From NCBI RefSeq assembly GCF_000331515.1, contig NZ_AMZO01000016.1, positions 248,001 through 312,000 on the forward strand: a DNA stretch of 64,000 bases. The letters are read 5' to 3'. The notes below the pieces were generated by a model. That model was not told the origin of the DNA. It saw nothing but the letters and a program-made list of their open reading frames with translations, and did no database searches. Positions 9,337-16,705 of this stretch are shown here, piece by piece. This DNA is from Photobacterium marinum (GTDB lineage: Bacteria > Pseudomonadota > Gammaproteobacteria > Enterobacterales > Vibrionaceae). The position numbers and the translations under genes are program-made. Position 1 is the first letter of the stretch. Each line of letters starts with the position of its first letter.

Positions 9337-9374
9337 AGATCTCATTAGTTAATCTGACATTACTAATTAGATCT
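9337..9374. repeat. Long inverted repeat next to the left dif-like site
   Basis: AGATCTCATTAGT (9337-9349) and ACTAATTAGATCT (9362-9374) pair over 13 positions with one mismatch and a 12-nt loop. It ends 11 bp before the dif-like site at 9386, on the host side. No gene uses it as a terminator. Confidence 0.7.
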
Positions 9375-9385
9375 TATATTGCCTC

Positions 9386-9415
9386 AGTGCGCATTATGAC
9401 GGCCTTATGTTAAAT
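9386..9415 (+). other. Left attachment site (dif-like, 8-bp centre)
   Basis: XerC-type arm AGTGCGCATTA (9386-9396), centre TGACGGCC, XerD-type arm TTATGTTAAAT (9405-9415). Both arms are identical to those of the dif site at 19918 and to V. cholerae dif1, but the centre has 8 rather than 6 bases. Non-standard centre length is known from attP sites of dif-integrating inoviruses. With the direct copy at 19918 it bounds the prophage. Confidence 0.85.
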
Positions 9416-9432
9416 GTTTTTGTTAACATTTA
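9411..9432. repeat. Inverted repeat overlapping the left XerD arm
   Basis: TAAATGTT (9411-9418) and AACATTTA (9425-9432) form 8-bp perfect arms with a 6-nt spacer. The left arm starts inside the XerD-binding half of the attachment site. It could be an operator for the DUF3653 gene that starts 73 bp further on, or part of the attP structure. Confidence 0.5.
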
Positions 9433-9504
9433 TATGCAGCAGCCTTATATACAGGGCGGTTACTATGCAATTCCTCAATAACAAGGAATGCAAAAAGTGA
9501 CACC

Positions 9505-9876
9505 ATGTCCAAAAATTTAACTAATAACTACATATTTAGAAAATTTACTTGCGGTTTATCGAAAAAAGAGGTGTCAGAACTTTGTTTCAAAAGTGTGAGG
9601 ACGGTCACGCGATGGGACGCAGGGCAAGAGATACCACCAGAATGCAGAAGATTGATGAAAATGTATGCTGGACGTGAATTAGGAGCGATAGGGGATATTT
9701 GGCGTGGTTGGTGGTTATCGAAGGAAGAATTGGTAACCCCAAACGGTTGGAGCCTCAATCCAGATCGAATAATCACGGGAAATGCTCTACTTGAGATCAA
9801 TGCAGAAAATGATAGACAAGCTAAAGCTCATATACTGAGGACAGCAAGACTGTTGAAAAACCTACCGGAAAAATAA
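9505..9876 (+). CDS. DUF3653 phage protein (helix-turn-helix-like)
   Basis: A 123-residue protein. The N-terminal part (CGLSKKEVSELCFKSVRTVTRWDAG) reads as a small helix-turn-helix, and the central GAIGDIWRGWWLSKEELVTPNGWSL block is characteristic of DUF3653, a family found almost only in Vibrionaceae phages and islands. A role as a phage transcription factor is inferred from the HTH-like part. It is the only plus-strand gene in the left part of the prophage and lies 90 bp inside the attachment site, facing the cargo genes convergently. Confidence 0.75.
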   Translation: MSKNLTNNYIFRKFTCGLSKKEVSELCFKSVRTVTRWDAGQEIPPECRRLMKMYAGRELGAIGDIWRGWWLSKEELVTPNGWSLNPDRIITGNALLEINAENDRQAKAHILRTARLLKNLPEK

Positions 9877-9884
9877 TAATGTTT

Positions 9885-9905
9885 TAGCCCCAAACTATGG
9901 GGCTA
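9885..9905. terminator. Hairpin between convergent DUF3653 and DUF4393 genes
   Basis: TAGCCCC and GGGGCTA form a 7-bp perfect stem with a 7-nt loop, midway between the two convergent stop codons. No strong U-tract on either side. Confidence 0.45.
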
Positions 9906-9923
9906 TGTGTATTCAAAATTAAG

Positions 9924-10631
9924 CTATTTGCTATCAGTTTTTTCTGTACATGCAGATACAAACTCTAAGCCCAATAATGTTGGTAAAATTAGGCTATAAA
10001 TCTCCCCACCACCAATAACACTGGGAAACCGTAAACACCCTAAGCGTACAAGGTTTGCAATTGCAACTCTTACTTCTTGCGGTGGAAGTTGTTTTTCATC
10101 ATCACCTGAACGTATGATCTCGCATCGCTCTGGAAGGTGTTCTGTGGTCACCCCCAAATAAACTATATCTCTAAATGAATAACTGTAGATAGTTTCTAAA
10201 ATTCTAACTTCCAAATGACTCAATTGACTTAGAATTTCGATAAAAGCTCTAGTCATTTTTTGGGGCTCTTGTGAACAGGTGCAATTTACTAACAGCCGAG
10301 CCCACATTTCGTGTAGATAATCATCCTCTTCCAATGTTGCGTATTCCAAAAGAGGAATTGCATTCTTAAGCTGTAGTGGGTTATTCGCTCTTTCATAACC
10401 TGATGCTTTCATAATTTGGCTTGCTTTAACTATAAGCTTTTGTTGTTTTTCCCATCTAATGAATTGCAACTTATCAGAAATAATGCCAACGCCAGCTTCT
10501 AAAGGTGCTGAGATAAACTTAGATACAAATCCACCTAACTGTTTTGATGCTTCAATGGCCTGACCTGAAGTCTTAGCTACTTCTTGTATAGCTTTTGATG
10601 ACTCAATTACAGCTTCAACTTCTTTTTCCAC
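9924..10631 (-). CDS. DUF4393 (Abi-alpha-like) protein, prophage cargo
   Basis: A 235-residue soluble protein. The N-terminal amphipathic, alanine-rich region is followed by the family signature PLEAGVGIISDKLQFIRWEKQ and then AIPLLEYATLEEDDYLHEMWARLLVN, which match DUF4393, a family described as Abi-alpha and often found beside anti-phage or mobile genes. The remainder is predicted helical with a winged-helix-like end. No catalytic motif is seen. It is followed upstream, on the same strand, by two more non-core genes at the place where inoviruses carry accessory genes. An abortive-infection or superinfection role is inference. Confidence 0.75.
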   Translation of the reverse strand: MEKEVEAVIESSKAIQEVAKTSGQAIEASKQLGGFVSKFISAPLEAGVGIISDKLQFIRWEKQQKLIVKASQIMKASGYERANNPLQLKNAIPLLEYATLEEDDYLHEMWARLLVNCTCSQEPQKMTRAFIEILSQLSHLEVRILETIYSYSFRDIVYLGVTTEHLPERCEIIRSGDDEKQLPPQEVRVAIANLVRLGCLRFPSVIGGGEIYSLILPTLLGLEFVSACTEKTDSK

Positions 10632-10818
10632 AAAACCTCCAAAAACAAATCGAACTATTACTTTTCAATCATACGCTTAGCAAGCGTTAAAACAACCCGC
10701 CAAAACCCTGCAATAGGCGAACTTCTTGAAATAGGAGGAAACCTACCCCGTCATACATTTTGGAAGTCCAGAACCATGTTGAAGGGCATGGCGACCCCAA
10801 AACTTTCACCCCGTATTA

Positions 10819-11676
10819 CTAGGCGGGGTTAAAGAAGTACGAAACAAATATTCCTGCAGTAACTGATATTAATGAGGCAACAATAACACACCACTTAATA
10901 TTAGAAGAAAATGAAACATAACTATCATAGATAGATATTTCATCCCTCCAATAAAAGGTCGATTTTTTGCCAAAGCTATGTAATTTTGAAAAAAAGTTTG
11001 AAGATAATAACAAAGCAAATGAAATCAACATTCCAACCAGACATGCAATAAACGTAACTAATCTTTGGCCACGTAATGAATAATCATAATTTCTATAAAT
11101 TATAAAATCGAGCTTTTCGCTCTGTGAAAGTTCTAACAGCTTTTCTAATGTATATGAGTCATATTGTGTAGAATGGTCATTTAATAAAATAGTTAACCCA
11201 AAAAAAGCAAACAACATCAAAATTGAAAATGCCAGAGCTGAAAGTCTATAAGTTTCGTCCTCATAACGCTTTAAAATAACAGTTCTTTTTATTTGACTAT
11301 CTAGCTCATCAAAAAGAATGAAACACCAATTACGGTCTTTTCCTGAAACATCCAACGAAATTTTTGAGCCGTAGTATGTATTGTTGTTATGAAAATTAAT
11401 ATTCACAAGAAATCTGTCATTTAAATTATCACTCTTAATTAACAACCCGATCCTCAATGTAACAATGCTTTTGTCTTTTGAATTATCTTCACTTAATATC
11501 TGCTCTATATCGTCTGTAACATAATGCGATGAATTCTTACGTTCAACAGAATATTTAATATAACTATCAGGAATGTCTTGCGAAGACTTCAACAAAATGT
11601 CATTGATTTTACGTAAATTTTGCTCTGTTAATTTATAATTAACTCTATAATCAATATTGTGACCAGCTCTTTCCAT
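10819..11676 (-). CDS. Unknown three-helix membrane protein, prophage cargo
   Basis: A 285-residue, strikingly AT-rich gene. The N-terminal 145 residues look soluble and mixed alpha/beta (KINDILLKSSQDI; VTLRIGLLIKSDNLNDRF; KISLDVSGKDRNWCFILFDEL). Three hydrophobic segments follow at about residues 147-166, 205-228 and 262-281. No family is recognised. The pattern, a cytosolic sensor-like domain on a membrane anchor, is common among phage-defence effectors, but this is only an analogy. The stop codon lies inside a CCCCG/CGGGG hairpin (10808-10829). Composition differs sharply from the phage core, suggesting separate acquisition. Confidence 0.65.
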   Translation of the reverse strand: MERAGHNIDYRVNYKLTEQNLRKINDILLKSSQDIPDSYIKYSVERKNSSHYVTDDIEQILSEDNSKDKSIVTLRIGLLIKSDNLNDRFLVNINFHNNNTYYGSKISLDVSGKDRNWCFILFDELDSQIKRTVILKRYEDETYRLSALAFSILMLFAFFGLTILLNDHSTQYDSYTLEKLLELSQSEKLDFIIYRNYDYSLRGQRLVTFIACLVGMLISFALLLSSNFFSKLHSFGKKSTFYWRDEISIYDSYVSFSSNIKWCVIVASLISVTAGIFVSYFFNPA

Positions 11677-11842
11677 TTGATAACCTAGTTATTCCTAAAA
11701 TACCAATTACGTTAAATAGCCGACTTTGCGTAGCAAAACTATCAACTCAGCCACATACCGCATCCTGTTCAGAATTTTACACCCATAAATACAGAAATCT
11801 AGGCAGCAAATGCATTGAAAGTTAGTTACAGATTATGAACTA

Positions 11843-11872
11843 AAACGGTAGCAACAAAGCAGCATACCGTTT
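11843..11872 (-). repeat. Inverted repeat between two cargo genes
   Basis: AAACGGTA and TACCGTTT, 8-bp perfect arms with a 14-nt spacer, lie 33 bp past the stop of the DUF2726 gene on the minus strand. It may be its terminator or an operator for the next gene. Confidence 0.4.
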
Positions 11873-11904
11873 CAGACATGTTTTATGATGAAGTAGCTAA
11901 AATC

Positions 11905-12576
11905 CTAACTTTCCTCTACATAGCGACATTTGGGGTAGGCCGAACAACCCCAAAAGGTATTGCCTTGATTCTTACCTCGCTTACTTACCCGTTCGACTAG
12001 CTGAGAACTACAACAAGGGCAAATTTTGGTATCAGCAGAAGGAGTCTGAGATGATTGTTGAGCTAAAAACTGATGTAATTCATTTTGAATATCACGAATC
12101 ACATATGAACGCTTTGCCGTAAACTCAACAAACGGAATATTAGCGGATGATAATGCCCTAGATAAGAAAGCATCTCGCTGAGCCCGGTCTGCCTTATTAT
12201 GGCTTGAATCGTTCAACTCGATTGCACATAAAATTGACAGATTGTCCTTATCACAAATAACAAAATCTATATGCTTTCTAGATATCTGATTAAAAGCAGT
12301 TTGCCATTCAGAACGGTTTAGATTGCCTTGAGGCTTAATAATATCAGCTACTCGAACTTTGCCTAAAAGGACGTAATTATCTTTAAGAGACTGAGTTAGA
12401 ACACCGTAAAATGAACGCTCGGCAGCAGTAAAAAGTGCACCAATTGCTTCAAAAGCATAACTGTCATCTTTATCTACATCTACTGCTTTATCTACTGCTT
12501 TTTTCTTGCTCACAGTTCGAATGAAAAAGACAGCACAAAGTAAAAAAAAGACCCCCACAATAACCAGTAATTCCAT
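11905..12576 (-). CDS. DUF2726 protein with C-terminal topoisomerase-type zinc finger, prophage cargo
   Basis: A 223-residue protein starting at the ATG at 12576, which has a perfect AAGGAGGT ribosome site; a longer frame to 12684 has none. One N-terminal transmembrane helix (residues 2-20) anchors a DUF2726 domain (about 45-165: RSFYGVLTQSL, VRVADIIKP, HIDFVICDKDNLSILCAIELND), a family related to restriction-endonuclease-like folds with the D...ExN core. The last 40 residues form a zinc finger (CPCC...WGCSAYPKC), as in topoisomerase I tails. Membrane-anchored nuclease-like proteins of this type accompany defence genes; the activity here is unproven. Confidence 0.78.
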   Translation of the reverse strand: MELLVIVGVFFLLCAVFFIRTVSKKKAVDKAVDVDKDDSYAFEAIGALFTAAERSFYGVLTQSLKDNYVLLGKVRVADIIKPQGNLNRSEWQTAFNQISRKHIDFVICDKDNLSILCAIELNDSSHNKADRAQRDAFLSRALSSANIPFVEFTAKRSYVIRDIQNELHQFLAQQSSQTPSADTKICPCCSSQLVERVSKRGKNQGNTFWGCSAYPKCRYVEES

Positions 12577-12852
12577 CCTTACCTCCTTGATAACATGAGA
12601 AAAATAAGAAAGGCGATCTATACACCCGATTGAATATTGACGCAAGTTAAACCCCCACGCTTTATCTGAAGTGTCATACGACAATCAGCTGCGTACCATA
12701 TTGTTAGTTCGACAAACCCCATGAAAAGCGGCCTAGCAGGAAGGAAGGGGGTTAAAATCGCTATAGATACGTGTGTAGTTCCACATAGAAACACCAGCGC
12801 GACCGGACAACCCGAGAAGGTGCCAATAGTCGCAACTGGTAACAGGAGTGCA
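12577..12852. other. Phage intergenic region between zot and cargo genes
   Basis: A 276-bp non-coding stretch, more GC-rich than the cargo genes, directly after the zot stop. In inoviruses the position after gene I commonly holds the origin and packaging signal. A run such as GGAAGGAAGGGGG at about 12740-12752 is visible, but I could not identify a nick site or a clean packaging hairpin. Confidence 0.35.
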
Positions 12853-14010
12853 TCAGATAGCAAACGAAGGTGTACCAACCGCATTGAAAGCATCCATCAT
12901 GCCGCCATCGCCTTTCTGTTTCTCATCCACCTTACAAGTGACAATCCGCTGCTCACCACCAAATTCAAGCTTGAAAACACAATCCGACAGGGCGACAAAC
13001 TTATAGCCCATGCTCACCAAGTCGCGATTGGTGATAGAAAAACGCTTACTGGCTCCCTTATAGACATCTAGGTAAACCAGATAGAAGTTCTGGTTAATGT
13101 CGTAGTCCCGCATGTCATCGTAGTAATAGACCTGTCTGGCCCATCCGGTAATGAACATATCAAACCCACTCAACGGGCCGTCTATCTCGATATCTTCCGG
13201 GGGCCTACCCGGGGAACCATCATCAACACTAGCGGGCTTTTCTGCCACAACCTCAATCACCGGCACGGGTTCTGGTTCGGGTTCCTCATCACTGAACAAC
13301 CCCGCAAGCGAGTAAATCAACCACGGAATACCAAGCAGCAGGAATAGGGCACCGCCAACGAAAGACCAGTGTTTCCAGATAGGCTTAATATCCGATGCCT
13401 CCCGCTCTAACACCTCCTTTTTGCTCTGGGTATGGGACTTGTAGAACGGGAAGATAGTTTTGTCATACTTCCGCTGCTCCTCGTTCACTACCGCACCACG
13501 CCAACCATCAACAACTTTTTTGGTATAGGTACTGGTTGAGCCAAGGGCCGTGTTTTTGATAGTACGGTAAAGAATCTCAACCAAATTCAGGATATCGGCA
13601 TCCAGTTGTCGCGGGTTCTGGGTCATCAGCAAGATATCGATACCATAATGCTCGTGCATGGTGTAATACTTTTTCACCGCATCCAACGTTTTACCTTTCG
13701 GCAAACTGAAATGAGCCTCATCAATCACATACAAAGGCCCAACGCCTTTATCATCACGCCAGTCATCCATATAGTAATCAGGCGTGGAGAACGGGAAGGT
13801 TACCGTTGCACCCTCAAAGTCTGCATAGTCAAACTCAACAACCTTAATCAGTTCCTCAACCTCAGCACCATAAATCTTTTTGAAATGCTCAATATTCAAG
13901 GGCAGGTTAGTTATCACCTTGCGACCTGATTTAATTGCAGGTATGACGTGATACTTAACAGCCTCGTAGGACTTACCAGAACGCGGTCTACCCGCAATTA
14001 AATAAATCAT
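12853..14010 (-). CDS. zot: Zot-like (pI) phage assembly ATPase
   Basis: A 385-residue inner-membrane morphogenesis ATPase. Walker A GRPRSGKS at residues 7-14 and Walker B PLYVIDEAH at 92-100 place it in the Zot/pI family (FtsK-HerA-like), which drives extrusion of the filament through the envelope. A single transmembrane helix spans about residues 216-239; beyond it a Pro/Glu-rich linker and a periplasmic C-terminal domain follow. It begins 3 bases after the pVI stop. The name Zot comes from the CTX-phage homologue; similarity in the N-terminal ATPase domain says nothing about enterotoxic activity. Confidence 0.93.
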   Translation of the reverse strand: MIYLIAGRPRSGKSYEAVKYHVIPAIKSGRKVITNLPLNIEHFKKIYGAEVEELIKVVEFDYADFEGATVTFPFSTPDYYMDDWRDDKGVGPLYVIDEAHFSLPKGKTLDAVKKYYTMHEHYGIDILLMTQNPRQLDADILNLVEILYRTIKNTALGSTSTYTKKVVDGWRGAVVNEEQRKYDKTIFPFYKSHTQSKKEVLEREASDIKPIWKHWSFVGGALFLLLGIPWLIYSLAGLFSDEEPEPEPVPVIEVVAEKPASVDDGSPGRPPEDIEIDGPLSGFDMFITGWARQVYYYDDMRDYDINQNFYLVYLDVYKGASKRFSITNRDLVSMGYKFVALSDCVFKLEFGGEQRIVTCKVDEKQKGDGGMMDAFNAVGTPSFAI

Positions 14011-14013
14011 GAA

Positions 14014-14340
14014 TTAACTACCTAATCGGGTAAACGGAATTAGTTGCAAAATAAGACGAACAGTAATTGCCGTGGTAATCATCACCATAGCTTGAGGCAG
14101 GCCAATAAGCCCCATCACACCCGCAACCTCTGGCGGAATAGCCGTTATATACTGCGAAATATCGATAGGCTGCATAAACGACGCCAAACCAGAAAGGATT
14201 TTTTCCACAGCCGTCATAAATACATCAAAAATGCCAAACAATAAATCTTGCAGCAAAGTAATTAGTGTTAATAACAACCGATACAAAAAATCCAGCAATT
14301 CATTATAAAGGTATTCAACCCATTCAAAAAAACCTTGCAC
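14014..14340 (-). CDS. Minor coat protein pVI (DUF2523)
   Basis: A 108-residue hydrophobic protein. I prefer the GTG at 14340, which has GGGGG five bases upstream and follows the pIII stop by one base; a TTG at 14352 is the alternative. Two to three hydrophobic stretches (LLDFLYRLLLTLITLLQDLLF; VMGLIGLPQAMVMI; ITVRLILQLIP) and the position between pIII and the Zot gene match the DUF2523/pVI family, which caps the proximal end of the filament together with pIII and is released last from the inner membrane. Confidence 0.82.
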   Translation of the reverse strand: MQGFFEWVEYLYNELLDFLYRLLLTLITLLQDLLFGIFDVFMTAVEKILSGLASFMQPIDISQYITAIPPEVAGVMGLIGLPQAMVMITTAITVRLILQLIPFTRLGS

Positions 14341-14341
14341 A

Positions 14342-16024
14342 TTAACCCCCAAACACCAATTTACGACACGTCATAAAAGCAGTGAACATGATGCAAATAC
14401 GAATAAACGTCCATACAAAGGCAGGCAAGCGAATATCATAGCAACCAAAGTCAATAATAATATCCAAACATAAATTCCACTCAGGAGCCTGACTAGGGAA
14501 GTGGACATTAAATTGATTCACAACATCAAGAAATGCACCATTTTTAACAGATGTAAAATGCTTCTCGATAATACCGTCCAATCCATCCGTATAACGTGAA
14601 TCAATAAGACTACTGCAAGTATCATTAGTACGACACCCAACTAAATTACGCTTGCCACCTTTACCAAACTCTTCCATCAACCCCGTTTGCTTATCCAACT
14701 CACTATTGACATTATCCAACTTATCTTCAATGGCCTTAGTATCAATCTCCACTTTAATATCATTAGTAATAGAATCAGCAACAGCATCAACCGAAGCCGT
14801 GATTTTTTCTGTTTGCTCATCTGACTTCTCAGCCATCAATTGTTTTAACTCATCAATTTGCTCCTGCTCAAGTTTTGAATTATCAGCCAACGCTTTATTA
14901 ATGCTCTCAATATCTAAATCATTATTTAACTGATTAAGACTTTCATTAATTGCATCCAATTTATTTATATTGGCTGTTTTAAAATCATTGGTTGCATTCA
15001 AAATACTATTGGACTTGTTATATATCCGGTCAAAGTGAGTACCATATTCACCCTGAATAGAACGCAAGATTGATAATTCCTGCTCAGTAAACTTAGCCAT
15101 ATGGTCTAATGAAGATGATGATTTTTTTGCAGTCTCATAATATTTGCTCACCAAATCTTGTGTATCTGACCAGTTCTGAAGTTCTTTCGCACTATCACGC
15201 TGCAATACTTTTAAATGACCATCAATATTAGAATTAGTCCGATTAATCGCACTAATAACACCTGACATATCTACATCAACTGAAATATCTCCCGAACCAG
15301 AACCACCTGAACCAGAACCACCTGAACCAGAACCGCCTGAACCAGAACCGCCTGAACCAGAACCGCCTGAACCAGAACCGCCTGAACCAGAACCACCCGA
15401 ACCAGAACCACCCGAACCAGAACCACCCGAACCAGAACCACCTGAACCAGAACCGCCTGAACCAGAACCGCCTCCCGTATCACCGCCTCCCGTGTCACCG
15501 CCTCCCGTGTCACCACCACTAGACGACTTGTCATTTATTTCACAGAAAGTCTCAATAACTTCAGTTTTACGATTACATTTAGCTTCATTCCTTGCGATTG
15601 TTTGATTATCGCCAGCACGACTAGAACATGATTTTTTTGCCTCTTGTTCAGCATCATAAGCAGCGGGAGTGTCACAATAATTGTCATCATCATCACTTTT
15701 AATTCGTTTAGTGAACAACGAATAATTAGCAAATCCCTGAAAACTATTATCGTACGTATCGTAAATATCACATTTGATATCCATATTTGCTTCACGATAT
15801 GCACAATTTCTATATTCATATGCTTTACGGCGACCAGTTCTAAAACCATTCGCACAACTAGCATTTGAAACAAAATAATATAATGGCTTAGGTTCACGAC
15901 CTTCAATACAAAAATCATCACTCGAAGTGCCAGGAAAGCCCGCAGCATATCGAGAATAATACAGGTCATAATCAGCAAGTGCCGGAAAAGAAAAAATCAG
16001 TACAAAAATTAACAATCTGTACAT
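14342..16024 (-). CDS. pIII-like adsorption protein with Gly/Ser repeat linker
   Basis: A 560-residue protein with a signal peptide (1-17, cleaved after ALA). Residues 18-170 form a Cys-rich receptor-binding region (eleven or so Cys; acidic DDDD stretch). A flexible linker of three GGDTG and about twelve GGSGS repeats spans roughly 170-245. A long coiled-coil-like region (about 260-455) follows, then a small Cys domain (VGCRTNDTCSS; CLDIIIDFGCYD) and a C-terminal transmembrane anchor (about 535-555). This is the pIII layout: host receptor and Tol binding at the N-terminus, virion anchoring at the C-terminus. Host range is probably set by residues 18-170. Confidence 0.88.
   Translation of the reverse strand: MYRLLIFVLIFSFPALADYDLYYSRYAAGFPGTSSDDFCIEGREPKPLYYFVSNASCANGFRTGRRKAYEYRNCAYREANMDIKCDIYDTYDNSFQGFANYSLFTKRIKSDDDDNYCDTPAAYDAEQEAKKSCSSRAGDNQTIARNEAKCNRKTEVIETFCEINDKSSSGGDTGGGDTGGGDTGGGSGSGGSGSGGSGSGGSGSGGSGSGGSGSGGSGSGGSGSGGSGSGGSGSGGSGSGGSGSGDISVDVDMSGVISAINRTNSNIDGHLKVLQRDSAKELQNWSDTQDLVSKYYETAKKSSSSLDHMAKFTEQELSILRSIQGEYGTHFDRIYNKSNSILNATNDFKTANINKLDAINESLNQLNNDLDIESINKALADNSKLEQEQIDELKQLMAEKSDEQTEKITASVDAVADSITNDIKVEIDTKAIEDKLDNVNSELDKQTGLMEEFGKGGKRNLVGCRTNDTCSSLIDSRYTDGLDGIIEKHFTSVKNGAFLDVVNQFNVHFPSQAPEWNLCLDIIIDFGCYDIRLPAFVWTFIRICIMFTAFMTCRKLVFGG
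15291..15515 (-). repeat. 15-bp coding minisatellite in the pIII gene
   Basis: About twelve tandem copies of a 15-bp unit (CCTGAACCAGAACCA and variants with A/G or T/C changes) fill 15291-15470, and three CCGCCTCCCGTGTCA-type copies continue to about 15515. Because the unit is 15 bp, copy-number change keeps the frame and only alters linker length in the adsorption protein. Confidence 0.95.
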
Positions 16025-16047
16025 AACACACCAAAAAATAATTGCAT

Positions 16048-16070
16048 AAAAAAAGGCGACCGAAGCCGCC
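16048..16070 (-). terminator. Rho-independent terminator after the major coat operon
   Basis: On the minus strand GGCGGC-TTCG-GTCGCC (one G-T pair, UUCG tetraloop) is followed by seven T. It lies between the pVII-like gene and pIII, as the terminator after gene VIII does in Ff phages, and would let coat genes be expressed more than pIII. Confidence 0.9.
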
Positions 16071-16076
16071 TATTAA

Positions 16077-16172
16077 TTATCTGCCTGACCAACCATATAT
16101 TACCGCCCAGCCAGTCATAGCACCGATTAAAGCCGCAATAGCTAATATGATGTCATGCAGGAGAGCAGCCAT
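16077..16172 (-). CDS. 31-residue minor coat protein (pVII/pIX-like)
   Basis: A 31-codon gene whose ATG overlaps the stop of the major coat gene (TAATG), so it is translationally coupled. The product is almost entirely one transmembrane helix (HDIILAIAALIGAMTGWAVIYGW) with a short basic tail, the size and character of Ff pVII (33 aa) and pIX (32 aa), which cap the leading end of the virion and interact with the packaging signal. It ends 7 bases before the terminator stem. Overlooked easily because of its length. Confidence 0.8.
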   Translation of the reverse strand: MAALLHDIILAIAALIGAMTGWAVIYGWSGR

Positions 16173-16399
16173 TACGCTTTATTTACAGCACGCTTAGCCA
16201 AGGTGATACCTTTATAAGCCATAGTGATACCAACAATAGTTACACCCGCCGCACCAACAGCAGTTGCAACACCTGACAAGTCGATAGCACTGAAATAGCT
16301 AGAAACCTGAGAACCACCCTCAGCGGCAAAAGTTGGCGCAGCCATAGAAGTTACAGCAATAGCGAAACCGTATTTTTTAGCAGCGTTAAGAAATTTCAT
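16172..16399 (-). CDS. Major coat protein pVIII
   Basis: A 75-residue precursor. The signal peptide ends at PTFA, leaving a mature protein of about 49 residues that starts AEGG, has an acidic/amphipathic N-terminal part, a hydrophobic helix (GVATAVGAAGVTIVGITMAY) and a basic C-terminus (KGITLAKRAVNKA) that would face the DNA. This is the canonical inovirus major coat design. The gene precedes the pVII-like gene and the strong terminator. Confidence 0.93.
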   Translation of the reverse strand: MKFLNAAKKYGFAIAVTSMAAPTFAAEGGSQVSSYFSAIDLSGVATAVGAAGVTIVGITMAYKGITLAKRAVNKA

Positions 16400-16409
16400 A
16401 ATAGTGTCC

Positions 16410-16652
16410 TTATAATTGACGGATTAATTTTTTGGCTAATCCAACCCCGTAAGAGGATAAATAGCCAGTAACAAGAATTGCCCCCAAACCAAAAGTAAAA
16501 GCAGAGCTAATTTCAGCGGGTGATAATTCCCAAGTAGAAAGCCAAGTGTCATACTCAGCCTTAGTTACCATCACATACCCGTCACACTGGGCAACGGGTA
16601 TATTTTCAATTCTTAAATACCCTTGAGCATTTGTATTTACGCAGGTAGGCAA
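16410..16652 (-). CDS. Minor coat-like phage protein
   Basis: An 80-residue protein starting with TTG at 16652; AAGGGGGC 4-5 bases upstream supports this start. A Cys-containing hydrophilic N-terminal half (CVNTNAQGYLRI...VAQCDGYVMV) is followed by one transmembrane helix (FTFGLGAILVTGYLSSYGV) and a basic end GLAKKLIRQL that resembles the major coat end GITLAKRAVNKA. It lacks a signal peptide. Genes of this kind sit between the ssDNA-binding protein and pVIII in many Vibrio and Pseudomonas inoviruses and are taken as minor coat proteins. Confidence 0.72.
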   Translation of the reverse strand: MPTCVNTNAQGYLRIENIPVAQCDGYVMVTKAEYDTWLSTWELSPAEISSAFTFGLGAILVTGYLSSYGVGLAKKLIRQL

Positions 16653-16705
16653 GGGTGCCCCCTTAATTAAACTTAATTGCTGAATGATTTATTTTTGCAG
16701 CAGCG

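Noticed and set aside
11700..11717. Partial dif XerD-like arm ATTACGTTAAAT
   Set aside because: Only one mismatched half-arm; no XerC arm at the right distance. Not a third attachment site, so a two-prophage model was dropped.
12853..14010. Interpretation of Zot as an enterotoxin
   Set aside because: Only the assembly ATPase architecture is visible; no evidence for toxin activity, and ctxAB-like genes are absent.
15291..15515. Possible CRISPR-like array
   Set aside because: Units are contiguous 15-bp codon repeats without spacers; a protein-coding minisatellite.
15271..15978. Long minus-strand frames rich in VLVQAVLVQ and similar repeats
   Set aside because: They are shifted readings of the pIII minisatellite and coding sequence; the true frame has signal peptide and Cys pattern.
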